NCBI RefSeq assembly: GCF_004217095.1
Contig: NZ_SHKO01000001.1
Location: 62,001-126,000, forward strand
Reading direction: 5' to 3'
DNA from: Advenella incenata
GTDB lineage: Bacteria > Pseudomonadota > Gammaproteobacteria > Burkholderiales > Burkholderiaceae_B
DNA: 64,000 nt
Positions within the stretch are counted from its first letter, which is position 1. Every line of letters begins with the position of its first letter. Below, in pieces: positions 17,461 through 27,163 of the stretch. The translations under genes were made by a program, and so were the position numbers. The notes below the pieces were generated by a model, which saw only the letters and a program-made list of their open reading frames with translations, searched no databases and was not told where the DNA came from.

Positions 17461-18468
17461 ATGTATAAACACATTCTGCGCTCTGCGATGCTCCTTTCCG
17501 CCCTGACTGCCACGATCTCGTACGCCGGCCCAGTGGTACCGGCCAATACGAAACTGGTGATTGCCGATCAGAATGAAGCGCTCCAAACGTTACTCAAGGC
17601 ATCGGGCGAACAGGCCAAATTATCGTCCGAAGTCAGCTATGCCAATTTCCTGGGCGGCCCGGCGATCCTGGAAGCGTTTCGGGCCGGTGCACTCGACCTG
17701 GCTGTTGTGGGCAACACGCCGCCGATACAGGCGCATGCAGCCGGTGAAAAACTGCCGATCATCGCAGTACGGACCAATTCGGGACCGGACTATCAGTTGG
17801 CAGTACGGCCTGGATTGGTGCTCAATAGTCTGAAGGACCTCAAAGGCCGCAAGATCGCGTATGCCGAAGGCACAGGACGTCAGCCATTTGTGTTGTCAGC
17901 CCTTAAGCTGGCAGGATTGACAAAAAAAGACGTAACGCTGGTTCCGTTACGTGCAGGCGATTTCCCGGCGGCCATCCGTGCAGGACAAGTTGATGTGGCA
18001 GCAATTAACGAGCCACATTTCAGCCGCTACCTGCGCGATTATGCAGCTGAAAAGGCCAGCGCCCTGCCCGAGTCAGCCCACGCGGGTCTGCCCAGTAACA
18101 CATCCTATCTGTATGCCAGCGAGGCAGCGCTTAATGACCCGGCCCGCTATGCGGCGATCCGGCAGTTTGTGGCAAGCTGGATCAAGGCCAATGACTGGTC
18201 CGTTAAGCATCCGGAGCAGTGGGTGCAGGCCTATTACGTGAAAAACCAGAATCTGACGCAAGCCGATGGGCTGGCAATCGTCAAGGCCGAGGGCAAGACC
18301 AACTATCCGCTGCTGTCCGACTCCGTCGCCCCACAGCAGCACCTGATCGATCTGATATATGAAGCTGGCGATCTGCCCCGAAAACTTGATGCCCGCGAGG
18401 AATTTGACTTACGCTTCGATGACATCATTCGCGGTGCCGTGTCAGGTCTCAGCACAGAAAAAAATTGA
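17461..18468 (+). CDS. aliphatic sulfonate ABC transporter substrate-binding protein (SsuA-like)
   Basis: 335 residues from the ATG encoding MYKHILRSAMLLSALTATISYA, a clear Sec signal peptide; the longer frame upstream lacks one. The mature protein is a two-lobed periplasmic binding protein of the SsuA/TauA/nitrate type (FLGGPAILEAFRAGALDLAVVG; LKGRKIAYAEGTGRQP). It would capture a sulfonate or related organosulfur compound in the periplasm. First gene of the ssu-type operon with permease, ATPase and flavin monooxygenase. Start lies 165 bp after the shared regulatory element. Confidence 0.87.
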   Translation: MYKHILRSAMLLSALTATISYAGPVVPANTKLVIADQNEALQTLLKASGEQAKLSSEVSYANFLGGPAILEAFRAGALDLAVVGNTPPIQAHAAGEKLPIIAVRTNSGPDYQLAVRPGLVLNSLKDLKGRKIAYAEGTGRQPFVLSALKLAGLTKKDVTLVPLRAGDFPAAIRAGQVDVAAINEPHFSRYLRDYAAEKASALPESAHAGLPSNTSYLYASEAALNDPARYAAIRQFVASWIKANDWSVKHPEQWVQAYYVKNQNLTQADGLAIVKAEGKTNYPLLSDSVAPQQHLIDLIYEAGDLPRKLDAREEFDLRFDDIIRGAVSGLSTEKN

Positions 18469-18478
18469 GGTTACCGAC

Positions 18479-19354
18479 ATGAGTACACCATTTGCACACA
18501 CTGCTGACAAGCAAAAAGCTGGCGCCCGGTGGGTCAATTCCGACAGCCCCACCAACGATAGCGTGTCTGTCACCGGCTCGCGCTCTCTGCTGCCGCGCAA
18601 ACTGGGCGCCTGGGGGCTGCTAAGCGGCCCTCTCGTCCTATTGCTGGTGTGGGAGCTTGCTTCGCAATCGGGTCTATTGAGTCCGAGGCAGCTGGCCGCA
18701 CCCAGCACCGCAATACTCACCGGCCTGAGCCTGCTGGCCGACGGTTCGCTGGCCGATCATTTCTGGGCGTCCGCGCAGCGGGCGTATATCGGGCTTTTCT
18801 CCGGGGTACTGATCGGACTGGCGCTGGCGCTCGTGTCCGGACTTAGCCGCGTAGGTGAAGCCAGCTTCGACGGGGTGGTGCAGATCAAGCGCGCGGTGCC
18901 GACCCTGGCTCTGATTCCGCTGGCAATAATGTGGCTGGGTATCGGCGAGGCAATGAAAATCACGCTAATTGCAAGCAGTGTGATGGTACCCATCTACATC
19001 AACACGCATGCAGCACTCAGGGGTATTGACATCCGTTACGTGGAACTGGCTCAGAGCGCAGGTCTGAGCCGATGGGAGTTCATTCGCCGCGTGGCGCTAC
19101 CGGGCGCGCTGCCTGGCTTTTTCACCGGCCTGCGACTGGCCGTGACAACCTGCTGGACAGCGCTGGTGGTGCTGGAGCAAATCAACACGACCGAGGGTAT
19201 CGGGTATGTCATGAACCGGGCTCGAGACTATGGTCAGACCGACGTTATTGTAGTCGGGCTGCTAATCTATGCTCTGCTGGGGCTGGGATCGGACACCCTG
19301 GTTCGCCTGTGGGAACGCAAGGCCCTGAGCTATCGCAAGGCGATCGGATCATGA
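18479..19354 (+). CDS. sulfonate ABC transporter permease (SsuC-like)
   Basis: 291 residues from the ATG 10 bp after the binding-protein stop, preceded by GAGG. A polar N-terminal tail of about 40 residues precedes five or six membrane helices. The EAA-type loop for the ATPase contact is in the segment SAGLSRWEFIRRVALPGALPGFFTGLRLA (residues about 185-213). Typical of BPD_transp_1 permeases in SsuABC/TauABC. It overlaps the ATPase gene by 4 bp (ATGA), so the two are coupled. Confidence 0.88.
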   Translation: MSTPFAHTADKQKAGARWVNSDSPTNDSVSVTGSRSLLPRKLGAWGLLSGPLVLLLVWELASQSGLLSPRQLAAPSTAILTGLSLLADGSLADHFWASAQRAYIGLFSGVLIGLALALVSGLSRVGEASFDGVVQIKRAVPTLALIPLAIMWLGIGEAMKITLIASSVMVPIYINTHAALRGIDIRYVELAQSAGLSRWEFIRRVALPGALPGFFTGLRLAVTTCWTALVVLEQINTTEGIGYVMNRARDYGQTDVIVVGLLIYALLGLGSDTLVRLWERKALSYRKAIGS

Positions 19355-20061
19355 GTGAAGCGGCAGTCAAAGTTCATAACCTGTCCCGCCGCTTTGGCAC
19401 GCGCACCGTGCTGGATCGGCTCACCTTCGAGATTGCTCCCGGCGAGTTCGTCGCGTTGATCGGCAAAAGCGGTTCTGGCAAAAGTACGCTGCTCCGGGCA
19501 TTGGCCAGGCTGGATACCGATGTGGCAGGTGATGGCCACATCGTGGTGCCGGCCAGCCTTTCCGTGTTATTTCAGGACTCGCGCCTGCTGCCATGGGATA
19601 ACGTGCTACGTAACGTGACGCTCGGCCTGCACGATGCGGATGCGCAGGACCGGGCGCGCCAGGCGCTGACAAGTGTCGGACTAGGCGGGCGCGAAGAGGC
19701 ATGGCCCAACGCCTTGTCGGGTGGCGAGCAGCAGCGTGTCGCACTGGCCCGCTCGCTGGTCCGGCGGCCCCGACTGCTGCTGGCAGACGAGCCATTTGGT
19801 GCGCTCGATGCATTGACGCGATTACGTATGCAATCGCTGTTGCTCAATCTGGTGCAGATTCATCGCCCGACTGTCGTGCTGGTCACGCACGATGTGGAAG
19901 AAGCGTTGCTGTTGGCAGACCGTGTACTGCTGATGGACGATGGCCTTATTACGCTGGACCGACAGATTGCAATAACCCATCCCCGGCGCAAGAACCGCCA
20001 GGCATTCGACGACCTGCGCGACGAACTGCTGGCCGCGCTGGGCGTTACCGAACTGGCCTGA
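19351..20061 (+). CDS. sulfonate ABC transporter ATP-binding protein (SsuB-like)
   Basis: 236 residues from the ATG overlapping the permease stop; an upstream-extended frame is a shadow of the permease gene. Walker A GKSGSGKS (38-45), Q-loop FQDSRLLPW, signature LSGGEQQR (123-130), Walker B LLLADEP (143-149), D-loop GALDALTR and H-loop VLVTHD. SsuB-specific traits are the short form and the DSRLLPW Q-loop. It energises organosulfur import with the two upstream gene products. Confidence 0.9.
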   Translation: MSEAAVKVHNLSRRFGTRTVLDRLTFEIAPGEFVALIGKSGSGKSTLLRALARLDTDVAGDGHIVVPASLSVLFQDSRLLPWDNVLRNVTLGLHDADAQDRARQALTSVGLGGREEAWPNALSGGEQQRVALARSLVRRPRLLLADEPFGALDALTRLRMQSLLLNLVQIHRPTVVLVTHDVEEALLLADRVLLMDDGLITLDRQIAITHPRRKNRQAFDDLRDELLAALGVTELA

Positions 20062-20086
20062 ACGCCTTCAACATCCAAGGCTCGCA

Positions 20087-21445
20087 ATGACTCAAAAAAG
20101 CATCCACCTCAATCTGTTTGTACACGGCCGCGGCCACCATGAAGCGGGCTGGCGTCATCCTCGTGCCACGCGACTGCCCCTTACTGATATTCGCTACTAC
20201 GAGTCGCTGGCCAAAAAAGCCGAAGAAGGTAAATTCGACTCGATCTTCTTTGCCGACGGATTGGCACTGAATGAAGGCATTGGCCATGTCGCCGGCGGCG
20301 CACTCGAACCCTTGACCACCGTGGCTGCCATGGCGGCGGCCACCCGGCATATCGGTTTTATCGCCACCGCCTCGACGACCTACTACGAACCATTCAATCT
20401 GGCGCGCCTGTTCGCTTCTCTGGACCATATCACGAATGGTCGGGTAGGGTGGAACATTGTCACATCCTGGGTCAGGGGTGCCAATCAGAATTTTGGCATT
20501 GATATCCAGCCGTTACACGAGCAGCGCTACGACCGCGCCTATGATTTCGTCGATGCCGTACTCAAACTATGGGACAGCTGGGCCGAAGATGCCATCGTCG
20601 ACGATCCCCAGCAGGCGGTGTATGCACGTACCGACCGCATCGCCGCGGTCAATCACGCAGGCAAGCACGTCAAGGTTGCGGGCCCGTTAAATATTGCCCG
20701 AGGCCCACAAGGTCGACCAGTGCTGGTCCAGGCCGGCTCGTCGGCAACGGGTATCCGGTTTGCCGCCAGACACGCCGAGGCTGTATTCACTGCTCACCTC
20801 GAAAAGAGCACCGCCACCGCCTTCTACACCGAACTCAAAGCGGCTGCCAGACAGGCCGGCCGCTCGCCCGAGCAGGTTGTCGTACTGCCGGGCATCAGTC
20901 CTGTCATTGGTTCAACGGATGAGGAAGCCTTGCGGACGTGGAACGAACTGAACGAGCTAACCGATCCGCAGGTCGGTCTCACTCGTCTGTCGGACCGTTT
21001 CGGCGGCTTTGATTTTTCCCATCTTGATCTTGATCATGTGCTAACGCTGAAAGATTTTCCAGACCCGGCCACCGTTCAGGCAGCAAAGAGTCGGGCCGTG
21101 GTCATTACCGGCCTGGTGGCGCGCGAGCGTCTGACCTTACGCCAGTTGCTGCACAGGCTGGCCGGTGCGCGGGGACACTTCACGCTGGCTGGCTCCCCAC
21201 AACGCATCGCAGACACGATCGAAGACTGGGTTCGCAGCGGTGCCGCCGACGGCTTTAACGTGATGCCACCCGTGCTGCCCGGCCATCTGGACGACTTTGT
21301 GGAACACGTTGTACCCATTCTGCAAAAAAAGGGGCTGTTCCGCAGGGAATACGAGTCCTCCACCTTGCGCGGGCATTACGGATTAGACGCGGTACCCAGC
21401 CGTTGGACACAAAACGTGGGTCAGGGCGTTGCGATTGCCGTCTAA
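20087..21445 (+). CDS. LLM-class flavin-dependent monooxygenase (NtaA/SnaA/DszA family)
   Basis: 452 residues. The N-terminal segment (LNLFVHGRGHHEAGWRHP) and FDSIFFADG, LGFIATAST-like TTYYEPFNLARLFASLDH and GRVGWNIVTSW are characteristic of the NtaA/SnaA/SoxA(DszA) branch of bacterial luciferase-like enzymes. These use FMNH2 supplied by a separate reductase to cleave C-S or C-N bonds. Located 25 bp after ssuB, so it is the likely desulfonating enzyme for the imported compound. No flavin reductase gene is present in the window; it must be elsewhere. A 7-bp hairpin (21445-21461) begins at the stop codon. Confidence 0.87.
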   Translation: MTQKSIHLNLFVHGRGHHEAGWRHPRATRLPLTDIRYYESLAKKAEEGKFDSIFFADGLALNEGIGHVAGGALEPLTTVAAMAAATRHIGFIATASTTYYEPFNLARLFASLDHITNGRVGWNIVTSWVRGANQNFGIDIQPLHEQRYDRAYDFVDAVLKLWDSWAEDAIVDDPQQAVYARTDRIAAVNHAGKHVKVAGPLNIARGPQGRPVLVQAGSSATGIRFAARHAEAVFTAHLEKSTATAFYTELKAAARQAGRSPEQVVVLPGISPVIGSTDEEALRTWNELNELTDPQVGLTRLSDRFGGFDFSHLDLDHVLTLKDFPDPATVQAAKSRAVVITGLVARERLTLRQLLHRLAGARGHFTLAGSPQRIADTIEDWVRSGAADGFNVMPPVLPGHLDDFVEHVVPILQKKGLFRREYESSTLRGHYGLDAVPSRWTQNVGQGVAIAV

Positions 21446-21612
21446 CGCTTGACGCAAGCGTCGCACTGTCGCTAGTCATATCGTGTCCTTGATGACGTAT
21501 GTAATCACACCCAAAACCATCCATTCCTGGCTCGTTGTAGTTGCAATGTCGGGATGGATGGGGTTGGCCGTCTTCATATACCGGCCACAGGGCTTGGGAA
21601 AAGATTACCAAT

Positions 21613-22479
21613 TCATTCGTGGCCACTGACAGGTTCAAGCTGAAAGAGCGCGGCAGCGTTGTTGTACAGGACATCTTCAATCGCCGATGCTTTCAGGCCC
21701 AGTTTGGCGATATCGTCGATACTTTGCCCGATCGGGCGAAAGGGATATGACGATCCGAACAACAACTGGCTGGACATATAACTGTTGGCTGCATGAATGT
21801 AGGCATCGCTGCCGGCCTGAAAGAGATACATATCCGGCACCAGTTTGATATTTTCATAGCGAAAGGCCAGTCCGATTGCCTGGTGCACGTTGGGCCAATA
21901 TCCATGGTAAATAACAATAGGCAACTGCGGAAAGGCCTGGGCCACTTTTGCCACCGCGGCCGGATCGTTGAATCGCGGGTCGGGCGTCGTCGGGCCACTC
22001 ATCAGAAATACTGGCACCTTCAACTGGCTGGCCAGCTCATAGATCGGCCAGTAGATGGGGTCATCAGGATGTCGGGCCGGTTCGCAGAATCCCGGCTCCA
22101 GATCCAGACCTGCCAATCCCAACTCTCGTATGGCGTAGGTGGCCGCGTCAATGGCTGCCTGCTCCCCCTGTATCGATGGGTCCACAGCGGCAATGCCGAT
22201 AAGCTCAGGGTGATTGTGCACGATATCGTGTATTTTTTCGTTGGGCAGATGCTGGGATGGCGTGTGCCGGCCCACGACGACCGCATGCGTTAAGCCCGCG
22301 TCGCGTACCTCACCCAGAAAGCCGTCTTGCGTGAGTGACCGTTCGAAATGGGCATCGTTGCCAATGGTCCCCACCCGACGATTGAGCCATCGGGCTGTGT
22401 CATGTGTGGCAGAGCCAGGCGTGGCGCCAAAAAAATCATGTAAAAAAGCCGGACGGCATCGCATATCAATGACTTTCAA
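21613..22479 (-). CDS. amidohydrolase-family protein (amidohydrolase 2)
   Basis: 288 residues, a TIM-barrel amidohydrolase 2 (ACMSD/hydroxybenzoate decarboxylase-like) protein. Supporting segments are MKVIDMRCRPAFL at the N-terminus (the usual D-x-H metal motif appears as D-M-R), LAGLDLEPGFCEPARHPDDP, VPVFLMSG, VIYHGYWPN and LLFGSSYPF (usually GSDYPF). Replacement of the first metal-binding His by Arg and of the late Asp by Ser makes a conventional metal site unlikely. Last gene of the seven-gene met/sfn operon, 21 bp after the monooxygenase. Function within sulfur scavenging is unknown. Confidence 0.75.
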   Translation of the reverse strand: MKVIDMRCRPAFLHDFFGATPGSATHDTARWLNRRVGTIGNDAHFERSLTQDGFLGEVRDAGLTHAVVVGRHTPSQHLPNEKIHDIVHNHPELIGIAAVDPSIQGEQAAIDAATYAIRELGLAGLDLEPGFCEPARHPDDPIYWPIYELASQLKVPVFLMSGPTTPDPRFNDPAAVAKVAQAFPQLPIVIYHGYWPNVHQAIGLAFRYENIKLVPDMYLFQAGSDAYIHAANSYMSSQLLFGSSYPFRPIGQSIDDIAKLGLKASAIEDVLYNNAAALFQLEPVSGHE

Positions 22480-22500
22480 TTCGGGTCCTTGGTTGTGATA

Positions 22501-23913
22501 TCAATTTTCTTCTATGGCAGCGGCAACGCTTGGCGCCGATTGATCAGCGCTTGCCTGATGCGGGTGACGCCATTGCGATGCGAAGTGTGAGCTGGACAAC
22601 GTCGCGCCCCGTTCAAATAGCTTGTGACGCAAGGTGCCTGGCTCATAGGCAGTTTTATAGCGTCCTCTGGCCTGCAACTCGGGAACAACAAGATCGACAA
22701 AATCCTCGTAGGTTTCGGGCACAACGATTCGTGACAGATTGAATCCATCAATATCACCCTCGTCGATCCAGCGCTCCAACTGGTCGGCCACCTCGCGGGC
22801 ATCTCCGACAAGTGTGGGGTAGCGGCTGCCAAGTTTGTGCTGGTTGAGCAAATCGCGCCGCGTCCAGCCCTGCTGGCTGGCGGTTTGAGAGGCAGACTGC
22901 ATGGCATTGGATTGACCGTAGCTTATCGGCTCGTCCAGTCCAAAACGGGAAAAATCGATCCCCGTGCTTGAGGAAAAATGCGCCACACCGGCTTGCGCAC
23001 TGGCGTAGCGCAGGTACTCTTCATATTTTTCCCAGGCCTGTCCCTGCGTTTGTCCGGTGATAACGGCAATGCCGACAAAGATTTTGACGTCGTCAGCCTG
23101 CCTGCCCGCGTTAACAAAATCCTGACGCAATTTGGTCGATGCCGCCTTGGCCGTTGCCGGATCGGATGCCGCAATGAATACACACTCAGCATGGCGACTG
23201 GCAAACTGCCTGCCGCGCCCGGAACTGCCGGCCTGGTACAGTACAGGCGTACGCTGTGGCGAGGGCTCCGAGCTGTGATAGCCGTGGGCGCGATAGTATG
23301 GGCCGTTATGGGCAATGGCATGGACTTTGTTCGGGTCAGTATAGATGCGGCCGTTGCGATCCCTGATAATGGCCCCGTCCTCCCAGCTGCCTTCCCATAA
23401 TTTATAGCAAAGCTGCAGAAAGTCATCGGCCCGATCATAGCGTTTATCGTGCTCGTCCAGCCCATCCCGTCCCATTGCACGGGCGCCGCTATCCAGGTAA
23501 CCGGTCACAACATTCCAGCCAAGACGGCCGCGCGTCAGGTGATCCAGGCTGCTGACCTTGCGGGCAAAGCTGTACGGTGTCTCTGTATGGATATTTGCGG
23601 TAACGCCAAATCCCAGGTGTTCCGTGACGGCAGCCATGGCCGACACCAGGGTCCAGGGGTCGTTGACCGGCAACTGGATGGCTTCTTTCAGGGTCAGGTC
23701 AACATTGCCTTCGAATACATCGTAGTAGCCGATGATATCGGCAATAAACAGCCCGTCAAAGAATCCACGTTCCAGCACGCGTGCGATATGTGTCCAGTAT
23801 TCAATCGTGTTGTACCGGTTAGACTGGTCCCGGGGATGGGTCCACATGCCATGGTGAATATGGCCAATGCTATTCATATTAAATGCATTCAACAGTATTT
23901 TCTTGCGGGTCAT
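22501..23913 (-). CDS. LLM-class flavin-dependent monooxygenase (NtaA/DmoA-like)
   Basis: 470 residues. Family signatures: LNAFNMNSIGHIHHGMWTHP at the start, FFDGLFIADIIGYYDVF, DHLTRGRLGWNVVTGYLDS and VLYQAGSSGRGRQFASRHAE. Closest in layout to the large subunit of dimethylsulfide or nitrilotriacetate monooxygenases. An FMNH2-dependent C-S bond cleavage role is inferred from the neighbours: two SfnB-like oxidoreductases and a methionine-type ABC transporter. It is only distantly similar to the 20087 enzyme, so the two probably have different substrates. 40 bp after the SfnB-like gene. Confidence 0.86.
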   Translation of the reverse strand: MTRKKILLNAFNMNSIGHIHHGMWTHPRDQSNRYNTIEYWTHIARVLERGFFDGLFIADIIGYYDVFEGNVDLTLKEAIQLPVNDPWTLVSAMAAVTEHLGFGVTANIHTETPYSFARKVSSLDHLTRGRLGWNVVTGYLDSGARAMGRDGLDEHDKRYDRADDFLQLCYKLWEGSWEDGAIIRDRNGRIYTDPNKVHAIAHNGPYYRAHGYHSSEPSPQRTPVLYQAGSSGRGRQFASRHAECVFIAASDPATAKAASTKLRQDFVNAGRQADDVKIFVGIAVITGQTQGQAWEKYEEYLRYASAQAGVAHFSSSTGIDFSRFGLDEPISYGQSNAMQSASQTASQQGWTRRDLLNQHKLGSRYPTLVGDAREVADQLERWIDEGDIDGFNLSRIVVPETYEDFVDLVVPELQARGRYKTAYEPGTLRHKLFERGATLSSSHFASQWRHPHQASADQSAPSVAAAIEEN

Positions 23914-23953
23914 GGTTTATCTATCCTGTTGGACGAAGGACGGGTATGCAGAG

Positions 23954-25231
23954 TCATATCGCACCATGCCGGGGTGGCAGCTTGCCATTGAGCACATAAT
24001 TTCCGATCGCGTGATATTTCCAGCGGACCGGATCATGCAAGGTGTGGGTGCGCACGTTGCGCCAGTAACGGTCCAGGGCATGTCCGCCCAGCGTTGCCGA
24101 GGTGCCGGCCAGCTCAAAGAGGGCATTTGCTGCAAGCAGTCCTGCCGTAGTACAAAGGGCTTTTGCCTGGGCCACCGCAACCGAGGCAGCGGCGACCGAG
24201 GCCTCGTCGGTGGTCCCTCTGGCGCGATCGACCGCTTGCGCAGCGCGGTTTAACAAGGCCTGCGCTGCCCGCAACCGTACGTGTACATTGCCGATCTCCC
24301 TTAGGGTGAGCGGATCGTCGGCAGCGCGTGACACGCCCGAATCGATCCAGGGGCGGGCATGATCGCGGATATACGGCAACATGGCATCGAATGCGCCATG
24401 GCCTATGCCCAGATCAATGGCAGCGTGTAGCAATTGGGCGTGGGGCCCGATGGTCGAGGGCTGGTCAAAATGGACCTGGAAGGGCACAATCCATTCCGCT
24501 TGCACCTGCACCCGATCAAAGGCGACCGAACCGCTGCCAGTCACGCGTTGGCCAAAGCCGTCCCAGTCATCGGTAATGGTTACGCCTGTCGCGTTGGCCG
24601 GGATAAATACCAGATACATGGTGTCGCCCGATGCCTCCTGCGCCGAGACCAGCGTGGGTATCCAATGGGCAAACAACGCACCAGTACAATAAAACTTGCG
24701 ACCCGTCACATAAATGCCCGTGTCGGTTCTTTCCAGATGCGTGCGGCGCTTGAAGTCCCGGTGTCCGATTTCTGCCAGGGCGTTGCCAAAGCGCTCACCA
24801 TCCAGCACGCGACGGTAGAAATATCGCTTTTGTGATTCCGTACCGGCAATGCGCAGCACTTCCAGGGCATAGAAATGATTTTGGGGAATATGTCCGAGCG
24901 AACCATCTGCGGCCGAGATGATCGCAAATATACGCGCGACCGTTGTAGCGGTAATCCCGGCGCCGCCATACTCCCTGGGCACGCTTGCAGCCCACAATCC
25001 GCTCTGACTGAACTGATTGACTTCCTCCCACGGCAGGATACGGTTGCGATCCCTTTGGACTGCGTTTTTGGCAAACGATAGCGCCAGTGCTTCAGCCGTG
25101 GCGATGGCATGGGCATCATCGTCGATACGGTCTGCCCTGTGAGAAAAGCGTCCGGGGAACGTACCTTCAGCCCCTGCATCAAAATCTGTGACATTGGTAT
25201 CCAATGCGACTTTAAAATTTGCGTTTGTCAT
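23954..25231 (-). CDS. SfnB-family sulfur acquisition oxidoreductase, copy 1
   Basis: 425 residues, acyl-CoA dehydrogenase fold. The N-terminal helical domain (about 45-150) has RNRILPWEEVNQFSQSGLWA and the IPQNHF motif. The middle beta domain has GNALAEIGHRDFKRRTHLE and GRKFYCTGALFAHWI, and the C-terminal helical bundle ends in a DRYWRNVRTHTLHDP segment. This is the SfnB/DszC-like branch, used with reduced flavin on organosulfur compounds such as dimethylsulfone, rather than on acyl-CoAs. Its tandem paralogue lies 27 bp upstream. Confidence 0.85.
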   Translation of the reverse strand: MTNANFKVALDTNVTDFDAGAEGTFPGRFSHRADRIDDDAHAIATAEALALSFAKNAVQRDRNRILPWEEVNQFSQSGLWAASVPREYGGAGITATTVARIFAIISAADGSLGHIPQNHFYALEVLRIAGTESQKRYFYRRVLDGERFGNALAEIGHRDFKRRTHLERTDTGIYVTGRKFYCTGALFAHWIPTLVSAQEASGDTMYLVFIPANATGVTITDDWDGFGQRVTGSGSVAFDRVQVQAEWIVPFQVHFDQPSTIGPHAQLLHAAIDLGIGHGAFDAMLPYIRDHARPWIDSGVSRAADDPLTLREIGNVHVRLRAAQALLNRAAQAVDRARGTTDEASVAAASVAVAQAKALCTTAGLLAANALFELAGTSATLGGHALDRYWRNVRTHTLHDPVRWKYHAIGNYVLNGKLPPRHGAI

Positions 25232-25258
25232 AAGGTTCCTGCCCTGCGTGGCCTGGTT

Positions 25259-26503
25259 CTAGTTCCACTGGTGACGGCGCGGCAAGGTGCCGTTAAGCAA
25301 AAAATCCCCCAGAGAATGGTATTTCCAGCGTATGGGGTCGTGCAATGTGTGAACCCGGGCGTTGCGCCAGTGACGGTCCAGATTATGTTTTTCACGGGTT
25401 GACGCTGAGCCGGCCAGCGCCAGCAATTGCTCGCTGGCATTAATGGCCGCTTCGCCGGTTAGTATTTTGGCCAGCGCCACGGCAATGGATGCCTGCGCGC
25501 TGGACTCATCGGTCACGGGCTGTTGTGCGATGGTATCCAGTGTGGCCGCGCTTTCCTCAAGCACCGCGTGGGCGGCATCCACTTCAATCTGTAGTTTGCC
25601 CGCTTCCTGAATAATGTAAGGATCATCACTGGCCTGGCTGACGCCGGCGTCGACCCAGGGTCTGCTATGGTCGCGTACGAACGCCAATCCGTCATGCAAG
25701 GCACTGCTCGCAATCCCGGCGTCAATGGCGGCATGGATCAGTTGTGATACAGGTCCGGCCAAATTAGGTAGCGTTGGCACAGCCGTCATGTCCACAATGT
25801 CCGCTTCGTCAATCGGGACATTCTCCAGGACCACGCTGCCGCTGGCGGTGGTGCGCTGGCCGAAGGCATCCCAGTCATCCACAACGGTGACGCCGGGCGC
25901 ATCGCGCCGAACCCAAACCTGTACGGCGTTGCCCGATTCGTGCAAGGCGCGCAGCGGTATCCAGTGAGCAAATAGGGCGCCGGTCGAATAAAAACGGGTG
26001 CCGTTCAGTCGCAGCCCTTCGGCGGTGCGCACAATATGAGTGGTTGGCTGGGTAATGAGACCTGCCCTGGCCTTGCGCTCGGGACCGGCGTTGCCGATCC
26101 GGTGGCCGTTCAGTACATCGGCGAACCAGCGGGCCTGCTGTTGCGGCGTGCCGGTTTCCCGGAGCAGTTGCAGAACGGCAAAATGGTTTTGCGGAATTTG
26201 TCCCAGCGACGGATCTGCCTCGCTGATAATGGCAAAGACTTTGGCAAGCGTAAGATAGGATACATCGGCGCCGCCAAAGCGCGCCGGCACGGTAATGCCA
26301 CCCAGGCCACTGGCCGTAAAAGTCTCTATTTCCTGCCAGGGCAGGATGCGCTCGCGGTCCCGTTTTGCGGCGCTGGCGGCAAAGTCTTGCGCCAGTACCC
26401 GCGCTGTCTGAATCGCCTCCTGATCAGTGCGGATCCGGGCTGGCTGGGTCGTAGAAGGGTGCCGGCTATGTTTTGTTGCCGCATGCGTATGATGGTCATC
26501 CAT
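25259..26503 (-). CDS. SfnB-family sulfur acquisition oxidoreductase, copy 2
   Basis: 414 residues, same acyl-CoA-dehydrogenase fold and the same landmarks as its downstream paralogue: RERILPWQEIETFTASGLGG, IPQNHFAVLQLL, LNGTRFYSTGALFAHWI and DRHWRNARVHTLHDP. The two proteins align end to end but differ at many positions, so the duplication is old and the substrates may have diverged. It begins 9 bp after the metI stop, in the same transcription unit. FMNH2-dependent oxygenation of an organosulfur intermediate is the likely activity. Confidence 0.85.
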   Translation of the reverse strand: MDDHHTHAATKHSRHPSTTQPARIRTDQEAIQTARVLAQDFAASAAKRDRERILPWQEIETFTASGLGGITVPARFGGADVSYLTLAKVFAIISEADPSLGQIPQNHFAVLQLLRETGTPQQQARWFADVLNGHRIGNAGPERKARAGLITQPTTHIVRTAEGLRLNGTRFYSTGALFAHWIPLRALHESGNAVQVWVRRDAPGVTVVDDWDAFGQRTTASGSVVLENVPIDEADIVDMTAVPTLPNLAGPVSQLIHAAIDAGIASSALHDGLAFVRDHSRPWVDAGVSQASDDPYIIQEAGKLQIEVDAAHAVLEESAATLDTIAQQPVTDESSAQASIAVALAKILTGEAAINASEQLLALAGSASTREKHNLDRHWRNARVHTLHDPIRWKYHSLGDFLLNGTLPRRHQWN

Positions 26504-26512
26504 AGCCTGTCC

Positions 26513-27163
26513 TTATCGGTTTTTGAGCCAGCGAATGTAGAGATCACCGCAGCGCTGTACTACCGTGACCAGTACGATAAGAATTGCAATCACGATCAGC
26601 ATCACGGGCGTGTCGAAGCGTTGGTAGCCATAACGTATTGCCAGGTCACCCAACCCGCCCGCCCCCACTGCGCCGGCCATGGCCGAGGCGCTGATCAGTG
26701 TTACCAGGGTAATGGTGACGCCGCCAATGATCCCCGGCAGCGCTTCGGGCAGCAGGACATGGCGCACGATATCCCATTTTCTGCAGCCCATGGCTTGAGC
26801 CGCTTCGATCAGGCCGGGATCCACTTCGCGCAGGCTGACTTCGGCGATGCGTGCAAAGAAGGGGGTGGCGCTGATGGCCAGCGGCACGACGGCAGCCCAT
26901 ACGCCAATGGAGGTGCCGGCAACAAGACGCGTAAAGGGAATAAGCGCCACCATCAGTACAATAAACGGCGTGGCGCGAAAGCCATTGATCACGCTTCCCA
27001 GGATCTGGTTGATGCGTGGCGATTGCAGAAACCCACCGGGCGAGGTAATGATCAGCAGAACCGCTAGCGGAATGCCGACAAGAAAAGCGATGGCGCCTGA
27101 TACGCCGACCATGATCAGGGTATCGACAAAAGCTTGCCAGTAGCGATCAATCGAGAGCGACAT
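26513..27163 (-). CDS. metI: methionine-type ABC transporter permease (MetI-like)
   Basis: 216 residues from the ATG encoding MSLSIDRYW, the family-typical length; a frame extending 24 codons upstream lies inside metN. Five membrane helices, with the ATPase-contact segment [25 protein letters not shown] (EAA loop) at about residues 120-145 and [15 protein letters not shown] near the end, diagnostic of MetI. It overlaps the metN 3' end by 17 bp. In this sulfur operon the cargo could be methionine, its sulfoxide or another organosulfur compound. Confidence 0.88.
   Translation of the reverse strand: MSLSIDRYWQAFVDTLIMVGVSGAIAFLVGIPLAVLLIITSPGGFLQSPRINQILGSVINGFRATPFIVLMVALIPFTRLVAGTSIGVWAAVVPLAISATPFFARIAEVSLREVDPGLIEAAQAMGCRKWDIVRHVLLPEALPGIIGGVTITLVTLISASAMAGAVGAGGLGDLAIRYGYQRFDTPVMLIVIAILIVLVTVVQRCGDLYIRWLKNR

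Noticed and set aside
21445-21461. ACGCTTG/CAAGCGT hairpin at the end of the monooxygenase gene
   Set aside because: The stem is only 7 bp and no T-run follows, so it is not annotated as a terminator.
26036-27067. 343-codon plus-strand frame across sfnB and metI
   Set aside because: Long but antisense to two well-supported genes, rich in His, Gly and Gln, with no family similarity.
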